Positions 1 through 5,189 of a stretch of DNA of 5,490 bases are shown in pieces. Numbering within the stretch: position 1 is the stretch's first letter; each line of letters starts with the position of its first letter. The position numbers were made by a program, and so were the translations under genes. The DNA is from an uncultured Arcobacter sp. GTDB lineage: Bacteria > Campylobacterota > Campylobacteria > Campylobacterales > Arcobacteraceae. A model generated the notes under the pieces. The model ran no database searches, was not told the DNA's origin, and saw nothing but the letters and a program-made list of their open reading frames with translations. The stretch is from contig CAJXWI010000207.1 in assembly GCA_913062735.1 (NCBI GenBank), forward strand, positions 1-5,490, in the 5' to 3' direction.

Positions 1-46
1 CCCTTTTTTTATCTAACGTATAATTAGAATCATGTTCTCGAAACAT
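1..46 (-). CDS. 5' end of an unidentified minus-strand gene (partial, runs off left edge)
   Basis: Only about 15 codons are visible, beginning MFREHDSNYTLDKKR, so no family can be named. The ATG at 46-44 is preceded by AAAGG with a 7-nt gap, which is a good ribosome binding site. An in-frame ATG also exists at 82-80 (adding MWLKKEVLKGVL), but it has only an AGG directly abutting it; an in-frame TGA at 100-98 closes the frame upstream. I prefer the 46 start on the ribosome-site evidence. The gene has the same orientation as the arsenosugar operon and starts about 250 nt beyond its last stop, so it may be a separate unit. Whether it is a real gene depends on sequence outside the window. Confidence 0.45.
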   Translation of the reverse strand, partial: MFREHDSNYTLDKKR

Positions 47-129
47 TAAAACACCTTTCAGAACCTCTTTTTTCAACCACATCCTAATCTTAATCAATCA
101 GTAAATTTCGCCTTATTTAACTTAAAACA

Positions 130-143
130 CTCATTTTAATGAG
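130..143 (-). terminator. Short hairpin overlapping the stop codon of the small ORF
   Basis: CTCATT and AATGAG form a 6-bp inverted repeat separated by 2 nt (more realistically a 5-bp stem with a 4-nt loop). On the minus strand it is followed by TGTTTT, a poor U-tract. It covers the TAA of the 25-codon ORF at 136-213. It could be a weak terminator or attenuator stem, or chance in AT-rich DNA. Confidence 0.2.
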
Positions 144-213
144 GGAAATGCGCATAAAGTGTGGAAATCAAAATCTTTTTAAGCTTTTTAAAGTTTTTAA
201 TTTGATTTTTCAT
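136..213 (-). CDS. Possible 25-residue small protein or leader peptide
   Basis: The frame starts at ATG 213-211 and ends at TAA 138-136. The predicted peptide opens MKNQIKNFKKLKKILIS and ends TLYAHFPH. It is strongly basic in its first half (seven Lys in 13 residues) and ends with an aromatic/His tail. The main support is an excellent ribosome binding site, AAAAGG, 6 nt before the ATG. Possible -10 boxes (TATAAA, TATACT) lie just upstream. It sits between the last operon gene and the next minus-strand gene, with a small hairpin over its stop codon, an arrangement that would suit a leader peptide. I recognise no family. It could be spurious: a short frame in A/T-rich DNA is expected by chance, and only the ribosome site argues otherwise. 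Confidence 0.35.
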   Translation of the reverse strand: MKNQIKNFKKLKKILISTLYAHFPH

Positions 214-233
214 AATTCACCTTTTACTATACA

Positions 234-245
234 AGTATATTTATA
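234..245 (-). promoter_or_regulatory. Possible -10 region for the small ORF / left-edge gene
   Basis: On the minus strand TATAAA (245-240) and TATACT (239-234) each match the TATAAT consensus at five of six bases. They lie 20-30 nt before the ATG at 213. No convincing -35 box is visible, and the surrounding DNA is so A/T-rich that chance matches are likely. Confidence 0.2.
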
Positions 246-263
246 TTTGCCTAAGGCTTATCT

Positions 264-286
264 AAAAAAAAATCTTTACTTTTTTT
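264..286 (-). terminator. Possible A/T-only terminator downstream of the operon
   Basis: A run of nine A (264-272), a 7-nt spacer and seven T (280-286) form an inverted repeat. On the minus strand this reads A7, a GTAAAGA loop, then T9, starting 17 nt after the TVP38-family stop codon. The position and long U-tract fit a terminator. The stem has no G-C pairs, so efficiency is doubtful. A nearby GCCTAAGGC dyad (249-257) is too short to serve as the stem. Confidence 0.3.
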
Positions 287-302
287 CATTGCTAAACTAA
301 CG

Positions 303-977
303 TTATTTTAACATTGCTTTTATTTTTTTAATAATTACTGGCAATAATGACAATAATCCTAAAAGTAAAAAAGCAAACAATATATTTCGAGTGAAGATAT
401 CACTTAGGGCATTAATACTTGATAATTGACTTCCCGCATAGGTATAAACAAAAGAGCCAGGAATTATTCCTAAAGACGTAGTAATAACAAAAGACTTAAG
501 ATCAAGTTTGGTAATACCACATAAAAAATTCACTAAAAAGAAAGGAAAAATAGGTAAAAAACGCAAAGAAAATAGATATTGATACTTATTTGTTTCAAGT
601 TCTTTGTTAAAGGTTTTCAAAGCTACTTCATACTTCTTTTGCAATTTTGCCCCTAAGATATAACGTGCAAAACTAAAAGCAGCTATTGCTCCAATCGTAG
701 CTCCTATATTTACAAACAGAAGTCCATATATACTTCCAAATAAAAAACCTCCACTTAAGGTTAATAGTGTAGCAATAGGCAATAAAAAAGCCACTGCAGC
801 AATATATAAAGAAATAAACAATAAGACACTTAAAAGATAATTGTTCGTAACAAAAGCAGATAAAGAATCTTTTTGATTTTTAAGATTTTCAAAAGAGAAA
901 AAACTGTCTAAATCAAAATATTTAATTGCAAAAACAAAAAGAATAAATACCGCCAAAAAAAATAATCTAGTTTTCAT
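303..977 (-). CDS. TVP38/TMEM64 family (VTT domain) membrane protein
   Basis: A 224-residue integral membrane protein of the VTT/DedA-like group. It has a hydrophobic N-terminal segment (about 5-20) and hydrophobic stretches near 47-72, 74-109, 133-157, 162-182 and 198-215. The family signature is visible: GGFLFGSIYG followed by NIGATIGAIAAFSFARYILG (about 76-109), then LRFLPIFPFFLVNFLCGITK (138-157) and a TTSLGIIPGSFVYTYAG stretch (166-182). DedA/VTT relatives include lipid-carrier flippases and eukaryotic scramblases, so a membrane-lipid or transport role is plausible; the substrate is unknown. I chose ATG 977, which overlaps the flavoprotein gene by 11 nt and starts directly at the hydrophobic segment. 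An upstream in-frame GTG at 998 would add seven residues, and neither start has a strong ribosome site. It is the last gene of the operon. In other bacteria this family often sits beside mercuric-reductase-like flavoproteins, as here. Being in an arsenosugar operon suggests handling of arsenolipid or arsenical products (inference). Confidence 0.85.
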   Translation of the reverse strand: MKTRLFFLAVFILFVFAIKYFDLDSFFSFENLKNQKDSLSAFVTNNYLLSVLLFISLYIAAVAFLLPIATLLTLSGGFLFGSIYGLLFVNIGATIGAIAAFSFARYILGAKLQKKYEVALKTFNKELETNKYQYLFSLRFLPIFPFFLVNFLCGITKLDLKSFVITTSLGIIPGSFVYTYAGSQLSSINALSDIFTRNILFAFLLLGLLSLLPVIIKKIKAMLK

Positions 978-2409
978 TGTTTTTACTTTTAAATACACTT
1001 AAAATCTTTTTTAAAAATAATAAGGCTTTATTGTTTAAGAGTTTATTGATATAAAACTTTTTTGCTGGTTGTTTTATAATGTCTGCATACGTAGGATATA
1101 AATATATCATTTTTGATAATTTATCAAAAGAAATATCAAATGTTTTTGCTATTTGTAATTGATGTATTAACTCCCCTGCTCTTGAACCTAAAATGCTAGC
1201 AGCAAGGATTTTACCATTGTTTAATACAGATACTTTTATCATTCCTACTTTATTTACATCCGTATATCCCCTATCAGAGTTTTTATATTCAAAAGTATAA
1301 GTGCTGTATTGGCTCTTTGTATATTTTTCTTGTATTTCTTTTTTATTTAAGCCAATATGTGCAAGTTCGGGTTGGGCGTAAATACAAGAACCAATGTGTG
1401 CATAAGATATTTTTTGTTTAATAGGTAAAGCAATATTTGAGGCTGCTTTAATTGCTTCTTGTTCTGCTATATGCGTATATTTATAAAAAGAACTCACATC
1501 TCCAATGGCATAAATATTTTTATTCTTGCTTTGTAAATATTCATTTACTATTATTCCATTTTCATTGTAAGTAACTTTTGCTTTTTCTAAATTAAGATTG
1601 GTATTGGCTTTTCGCCCTATTGCAAAAAGAATTTTATGGGCTTGTATATTTCCACGTTTCTCTTTTCTTTCATAATCTAAAGAAATACCCTCTGATGTTT
1701 TTTGAACTTCTAATAGTTTTATATTTGAAAGAAAAGAAATACCTTCAGAAACTAGCTCTTTAAGTAAGATAGAACTAAGTTCTTCATCATAGGCTTTTAG
1801 TATTCCATTTGAGCGAGAAAGCAAAGTTACTTTTGAACCCAAACGATTAAAAGCACTGGCCATTTCAATACCAATAGCACCCGTTCCTACAATAATCAAA
1901 GAAGAAGGAATACTTTCTTGTAAAAACATATTTGCATTGCTTAGATAAGGAATACTTTTTATTCCTTTTATTTTAGGAATAACAGCACTTGAACCTGTTG
2001 CAATAATGTATTTACTTGCACAATAAATTTCATCATTAACTTTTATTTCATCTTCACTGACAAAATGTGCTCTACCTTGTATAATAGAAATACCTTCTTG
2101 CTCAAAAATTTCAGGTGTTTCATGGGAATAAATTTCTGCAACGATTGATCGTACATGAGTAAGTACATTTTTTGTATCTATTTTTACTTCATTTGAAGCA
2201 AGGCCATATTTTGAAATATGTTTTGCTTCATATGCCACATTGGCACATTTTAATAAAGCTTTTGAAGGAATACATCCACTGTGTGTACAATCCCCTCCTA
2301 ATAAAGCTTCTTCAACAATAGCAACTTTTTTTCCAAAAGCTTTTAATAATTTTGAAGAAACGAGACCAGCAGGTCCTCCTCCAATAATGATTACGTCAAA
2401 TTTTTCCAT
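967..2409 (-). CDS. Mercuric-reductase-like FAD/NAD(P) disulfide oxidoreductase
   Basis: A 480-residue class I pyridine nucleotide-disulfide oxidoreductase. The FAD-binding GGGPAG is at 10-15, and the redox-active pair C41 and C46 lies in GGDCTHSGCIPSKAL. ATGSSA starts at 137, the NAD(P)H Rossmann motif VGTGAIGIEMA is at 174-184, and the FAD motif AIGD is at 301-304. A dimerisation domain follows. It lacks the N-terminal heavy-metal domain and the C-terminal vicinal Cys pair of true MerA. The His-Glu pair of lipoamide dehydrogenases (HPTxxE) is replaced by Y438-P-T-Y-A-D443. It is therefore neither canonical MerA nor Lpd, and the substrate is unknown. The last 30 residues form a Lys-rich, Leu-rich tail that could be an amphipathic helix. 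The start is set by AAAGGA 9 nt before ATG 2409, inside the end of the upstream gene (19-nt overlap), implying coupled translation. In this operon a role reducing pentavalent or thiol-bound arsenicals is plausible but is inference. Confidence 0.88.
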   Translation of the reverse strand: MEKFDVIIIGGGPAGLVSSKLLKAFGKKVAIVEEALLGGDCTHSGCIPSKALLKCANVAYEAKHISKYGLASNEVKIDTKNVLTHVRSIVAEIYSHETPEIFEQEGISIIQGRAHFVSEDEIKVNDEIYCASKYIIATGSSAVIPKIKGIKSIPYLSNANMFLQESIPSSLIIVGTGAIGIEMASAFNRLGSKVTLLSRSNGILKAYDEELSSILLKELVSEGISFLSNIKLLEVQKTSEGISLDYERKEKRGNIQAHKILFAIGRKANTNLNLEKAKVTYNENGIIVNEYLQSKNKNIYAIGDVSSFYKYTHIAEQEAIKAASNIALPIKQKISYAHIGSCIYAQPELAHIGLNKKEIQEKYTKSQYSTYTFEYKNSDRGYTDVNKVGMIKVSVLNNGKILAASILGSRAGELIHQLQIAKTFDISFDKLSKMIYLYPTYADIIKQPAKKFYINKLLNNKALLFLKKILSVFKSKNNEN

Positions 2410-3053
2410 AAAGTACTTTCCTTTAAATAGTGTAGTGTGCGCTTAAGCATAAAATCATTGTTTTTAAACTCAGCGTAAAATGTTTGTAAATCTTCACTGT
2501 CATCAATATCATTTAAATTTTCAAGCAAAGCCAAATTTTTTACATTTAGTTTTTGCAAGGTTTGGGTGAAAACCATGCTAGTACTCCAAGAAATATTTTC
2601 AAAGACATTTTTATTAAAGCTTGTTTTATTAAAAGCAATTAAATAATATCCTCCATCATCTGCTGGGCCTAAAACAATTTCTTTAGAACTTAATTTTAAA
2701 AAGGCTTCATTTATTAAAGACTCTCTAATATGAGGCGTATCACTTCCAATTAAAACAACTTTATCATAACATTCAAACTCAGTTTTGAAAGCTGTTTTCA
2801 TTTTAAGCCCCAAATTACCATCCACTTGTGAAAAAACGCAAGAAAAATTAAAAACTTTTTTTGTTTTTTCTTTTGAGCCTGCTACATAGATTTTAATATC
2901 ATAGTTTTTTGATTCTATATTTACAAGTAAATCTTTTACAAAACATTTGTATAATTCCAAAGCAAATTCATCCCCAAGATTTTTTGCCAATCTTGTTTTG
3001 ACAAAACCTTTTTTAGGCTCTTTTACAAAAATAATAAGAAGGTTTTTATTCAT
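2391..3053 (-). CDS. TIGR04282-type arsenosugar biosynthesis glycosyltransferase (DUF2064)
   Basis: A 220-residue GT-A/nucleotidyltransferase-like cytoplasmic protein. Diagnostic motifs are FVKEPKKGFVKTRLAK at 9-24 (nucleotide-binding loop with K-x-P-x-x-G-x-V-K-T-R-L), VLIGSDTPHI at 100-109 (probable metal-binding D105), LGPADDGGYYLIA at 128-140, and NDIDDSEDL at 181-189. This pattern is that of the DUF2064 family, whose members next to arsS/arsM are named TIGR04282. Relatives include CofC- and MobA-like nucleotidyltransferases, so the reaction could be nucleotidyl transfer rather than sugar transfer. Length is normal for the family and no key residue is missing. It begins 36 nt after the ArsS-ArsM stop and overlaps the flavoprotein start by 19 nt, so it is the second gene of the operon. 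The ribosome site is weak (GAAG 6 nt before ATG 3053), and the start is chosen because the N-terminal beta strand LLIIFVK begins right after it. Confidence 0.85.
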   Translation of the reverse strand: MNKNLLIIFVKEPKKGFVKTRLAKNLGDEFALELYKCFVKDLLVNIESKNYDIKIYVAGSKEKTKKVFNFSCVFSQVDGNLGLKMKTAFKTEFECYDKVVLIGSDTPHIRESLINEAFLKLSSKEIVLGPADDGGYYLIAFNKTSFNKNVFENISWSTSMVFTQTLQKLNVKNLALLENLNDIDDSEDLQTFYAEFKNNDFMLKRTLHYLKESTLWKNLT

Positions 3054-3089
3054 AAAAAGCTTCAGACCTAATTACTACAATGGCTAGGT

Positions 3090-5102
3090 TTAACAACATG
3101 CTACTACCCCATTTTCTTTTTCTTCATTTTTAGCCATGCTTGCAAGTGTAGCACAGGCTTTAAATTCTCCAAAATGGGTATTACTATTGCCTTGTAGTTC
3201 AAAATACTTTTTATACCTTGTTTTCATTAGCATATCCGCTGTATTTTTACATACATGCTCAGGCCTGTTAATTTCAAACAGGTGATTTGCATCCAATAAG
3301 AACTCTGCTTTACAATATTCAATTCCACCTTTGTAAATAATACTTTGCCCATAGTCTTCACAAACAGAATCCAGATTTTCTATTTTCCAAAGTCTATACG
3401 TTAATGAATAAAACTTCACATTACCAAGCAGTTCTTTAATATTGGGATCTAAGATTTCAATTTCTTTTGAAGAAACCAAGCGTGGCTCAACAAAACCTGC
3501 TTGTATTGCATAAGTAATAAAATCATTCACATATAAAGCCCCACCTAAACACTCCCCATGCAAGAGTTTATTTGTTTTAAGTTCTTCCCCTAAGCGTCTG
3601 TTTGAATATACATCTGAGAAATAAAACTCTCCACCTTCCTTTAAAAGTGTATGTACTTTTTTTAAGATTGCTTTTTTATCTTTTAATAAATTTATTACAC
3701 AATTTGAAGTAACAATATCTAAAGAGTTTGATTTAAAGTGTTTGTCTATATTTTCAATATAATCATGAATAAAAGAAGTATTGTTTTTTTTGTATTCAAA
3801 ACGTCTTGTTTGTTCATCTTGGTATTTTTTTGCTACATCGATTTGATTTTTTGTCATATCAATTCCATAAACAAAACCTTCTTGCCCTGTTAGTTTTGAT
3901 AAGATATAAACATCTCTTCCGCTTCCACATCCTAAGTCTAGGATTTTTGCGCCATGCAATACTTCTGGCATAGGTGAGCCACAGCCATAGTATTTATCTT
4001 TAATTTCATCCATTATATAAGGCAAGGCATCTTTTATTCTTGTAGGAATCATATCAATTGTACAACAAGCCGATGTTTTTAAATCACTTGAAGAAGACAA
4101 AACTTCTCCATAATATTCTTTTGCATTTTCTTGGTAATCCATCTCATCTTCCTTTGTATTTACTGCTTTTTCTTTTAAAACTTCTCCACTACAAGATGAG
4201 CCAGAATTAACCGTACAGGCATAACAATGAGAATCAAAAGAAATTTCAGGCGTAAAATTAGAAAAATCAATATCCCAAAAATAAGTATTCTCATAGTCTT
4301 TAATTCTCATTTCCAAAGACAAATTAAAATCACAATCGTATACATAACCTTCATAATCAATTGAAAGAATATTTCTGCACATAATATTATCTAAGGTATT
4401 TTCATTATATTTACTTCTTAAGGTGTTCATATACTCATCAAGCACCTTGTGTTTGTTTAAATCAAATTTGAAGCGTTTAATTGGCATATTTACAATAGTT
4501 GCCAAAGAATTAAAAGAAACATCAAACTTTTCTTTTAAAATAGTTTTGTATTCAAGCTCTAATTTGCTTTGAGCTGCTGGAAGAAAAGTACCTACAGGGT
4601 TATAAACCAAGTCAAGATTTAAATCACCTTTTCCATAACCAAGGGTATTAAAACGTCGTAATAACTCAATGGTAGAATCATATACTCCTTTTCCTCTTTG
4701 TTTACTCGTTGTTTCTTCAAAAACAGAAGGCAAAGAAGCAATTACTTTTACTTTGTATTTTTTATATAGCTCAATAAAATGGGAATACTTTTCATCTTCT
4801 AAAACAGTTAAAGAGGTTCTAACTACTAAGTTTTTTCCACCTTCAAAGAGTTTTTCTAAAAAAAGTAAAAAATTATCATTCATTTCAGGGGTTCCACCTG
4901 TAAATTCAATCGTTTGTATCTTCAAAGATAAAATCTTATCAATAATTTTAAGAGCAGTATCTTTGTTCATATTTTTCACACCCTTAGGACTTGCTCCTAC
5001 ATGGCAGTGTTTACAACTAAGATTACATAAATCACCTATATTAATTTGAATTAAATCAAACTTGTTTTTTAATAACACTCTGTTTTGCCAAAAATCACTC
5101 AT
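3090..5102 (-). CDS. arsS: Fused arsenosugar radical SAM protein ArsS - arsenite methyltransferase ArsM
   Basis: A 670-residue bifunctional enzyme. Residues 1 to about 310 are ArsS (TIGR04167 radical SAM). The 4Fe-4S motif is C26-x3-C30-x2-C33 in CNLSCKHCHVGASPKG, followed by FTGGTPEMN (67-75), C242, C257 and a Cys-rich end C293-x2-C296-x7-C304 (GSSCSG). ArsS transfers 5'-deoxyadenosyl to dimethylarsenite. Residues from about 321 are ArsM: SAM motif ILDLGCGSGRD (387-397), and arsenic-binding cysteines C346/C347, C374, C468 (SNCVINL) and C518 (HGECLGGAL). The 28-residue (346 to 374) and 50-residue (468 to 518) spacings equal those I recall for C44/C72 and C174/C224 of algal ArsM. A C-terminal domain carries C597, C618, C650 and a terminal C669-C670. 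Some ArsS relatives are selenoproteins; here no in-frame UGA is used and the stop is TAA. Start ATG 5102 has AAGGAAG 5 nt upstream. It is the first gene of the operon and divergent from the glycosyltransferase at 5190. The fusion keeps an internal start at M321. Confidence 0.93.
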   Translation of the reverse strand: MSDFWQNRVLLKNKFDLIQINIGDLCNLSCKHCHVGASPKGVKNMNKDTALKIIDKILSLKIQTIEFTGGTPEMNDNFLLFLEKLFEGGKNLVVRTSLTVLEDEKYSHFIELYKKYKVKVIASLPSVFEETTSKQRGKGVYDSTIELLRRFNTLGYGKGDLNLDLVYNPVGTFLPAAQSKLELEYKTILKEKFDVSFNSLATIVNMPIKRFKFDLNKHKVLDEYMNTLRSKYNENTLDNIMCRNILSIDYEGYVYDCDFNLSLEMRIKDYENTYFWDIDFSNFTPEISFDSHCYACTVNSGSSCSGEVLKEKAVNTKEDEMDYQENAKEYYGEVLSSSSDLKTSACCTIDMIPTRIKDALPYIMDEIKDKYYGCGSPMPEVLHGAKILDLGCGSGRDVYILSKLTGQEGFVYGIDMTKNQIDVAKKYQDEQTRRFEYKKNNTSFIHDYIENIDKHFKSNSLDIVTSNCVINLLKDKKAILKKVHTLLKEGGEFYFSDVYSNRRLGEELKTNKLLHGECLGGALYVNDFITYAIQAGFVEPRLVSSKEIEILDPNIKELLGNVKFYSLTYRLWKIENLDSVCEDYGQSIIYKGGIEYCKAEFLLDANHLFEINRPEHVCKNTADMLMKTRYKKYFELQGNSNTHFGEFKACATLASMAKNEEKENGVVACC
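4148..4155 (-). promoter_or_regulatory. Internal ribosome binding site at the ArsS/ArsM junction
   Basis: AAAGGAAG lies 5 nt before the in-frame ATG at 4142-4140 (M321). This is the same core (AAGGAAG) and the same 5-nt gap used by the gene's own start at 5102. Translation from M321 would give a 350-residue protein (3090-4142), close to the usual length of stand-alone ArsM. It may be a working internal start, or a relic of two once-separate genes. Confidence 0.5.
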
Positions 5103-5107
5103 GAATT

Positions 5108-5114
5108 CTTCCTT
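5108..5114 (-). promoter_or_regulatory. Ribosome binding site of arsS-arsM
   Basis: AAGGAAG on the minus strand, 5 nt before ATG 5102. It fixes the start of the fusion gene and serves as the reference for the internal site at 4148-4155. Confidence 0.75.
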
Positions 5115-5129
5115 ATATTTTACATTAGA

Positions 5130-5135
5130 TATAAT
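5130..5135 (+). promoter_or_regulatory. -10 box for the divergent glycosyltransferase gene
   Basis: A perfect TATAAT on the plus strand. Transcription would start near 5142, leaving a leader of about 48 nt that contains the AAAGGA ribosome site. No good -35 box is visible (the region at 5106-5112 is TTCTTCC), which is common for promoters of Campylobacterota. The dyad at 5134-5148 covers the presumed start point. Confidence 0.4.
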
Positions 5136-5136
5136 A
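5131..5136 (-). promoter_or_regulatory. -10 box for the arsS-arsM operon
   Basis: TATTAT on the minus strand (five of six bases of TATAAT). Transcription would start near 5124, giving a leader of about 22 nt that retains the AAGGAAG site. It lies almost exactly opposite the plus-strand TATAAT, so the two promoters would compete for polymerase. No clear -35 box is seen. Confidence 0.35.
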
Positions 5137-5148
5137 GTAAAGTACTAT
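5134..5148. promoter_or_regulatory. Inverted repeat, candidate operator between the divergent genes
   Basis: ATAGTA-AAG-TACTAT is a perfect 6-bp inverted repeat with a 3-nt centre, flanked more distantly by ACAT (5122-5125) and ATGT (5147-5150). It overlaps both predicted -10 regions, so a bound dimeric regulator could block both directions. It does not match the ArsR box I know, and no regulator gene is in the window. Confidence 0.35.
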
Positions 5149-5177
5149 GTAGTTTTTGTTTATTAAGTATATACAAT

Positions 5178-5183
5178 AAAGGA
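5178..5183 (+). promoter_or_regulatory. Ribosome binding site deciding the ATC start of the glycosyltransferase
   Basis: AAAGGA lies 6 nt before the ATC codon at 5190. It is the only Shine-Dalgarno-like sequence in the right place and points to translation beginning at ATC 5190 rather than ATC 5187 (3-nt gap) or any downstream codon. Confidence 0.55.
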
Positions 5184-5189
5184 TTAATC

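Noticed and set aside
249..257. GCCTAAGGC dyad as a terminator stem
   Set aside because: The 3-4 bp arms are too short for a stable stem, and no T-run follows on either strand.
139..300. Plus-strand 53-codon open frame starting MREMRIKCGNQN
   Set aside because: No ribosome binding site at the first ATG, the product is low-complexity (Leu/Phe/Lys-rich), and it lies opposite the better-supported small minus-strand ORF and the possible terminator.
967..2409. Annotation of the flavoprotein as true mercuric reductase MerA
   Set aside because: It lacks the N-terminal heavy-metal domain and the C-terminal Cys pair needed for Hg(II) handling, and no other mer gene is present.
2240..2446. Plus-strand 68-codon open frame
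   Set aside because: It is antisense to the start of the flavoprotein gene, which has unmistakable FAD and disulfide motifs there; it has no recognisable domain.
4669..5049. Plus-strand 126-codon open frame
   Set aside because: It is antisense to the radical SAM domain of ArsS; its composition is simply the complement of that conserved coding sequence.
3090..5102. ArsS as a selenoprotein with an in-frame UGA
   Set aside because: The frame is open without any UGA, the conserved positions are Cys, and the stop codon is TAA, so no selenocysteine is implied.
5101..5166. Plus-strand 21-codon frame starting at ATG 5101, a possible leader peptide for the glycosyltransferase
   Set aside because: No Shine-Dalgarno sequence precedes it, it starts upstream of the best plus-strand -10 box, and it is in a different frame from the glycosyltransferase and stops before it.
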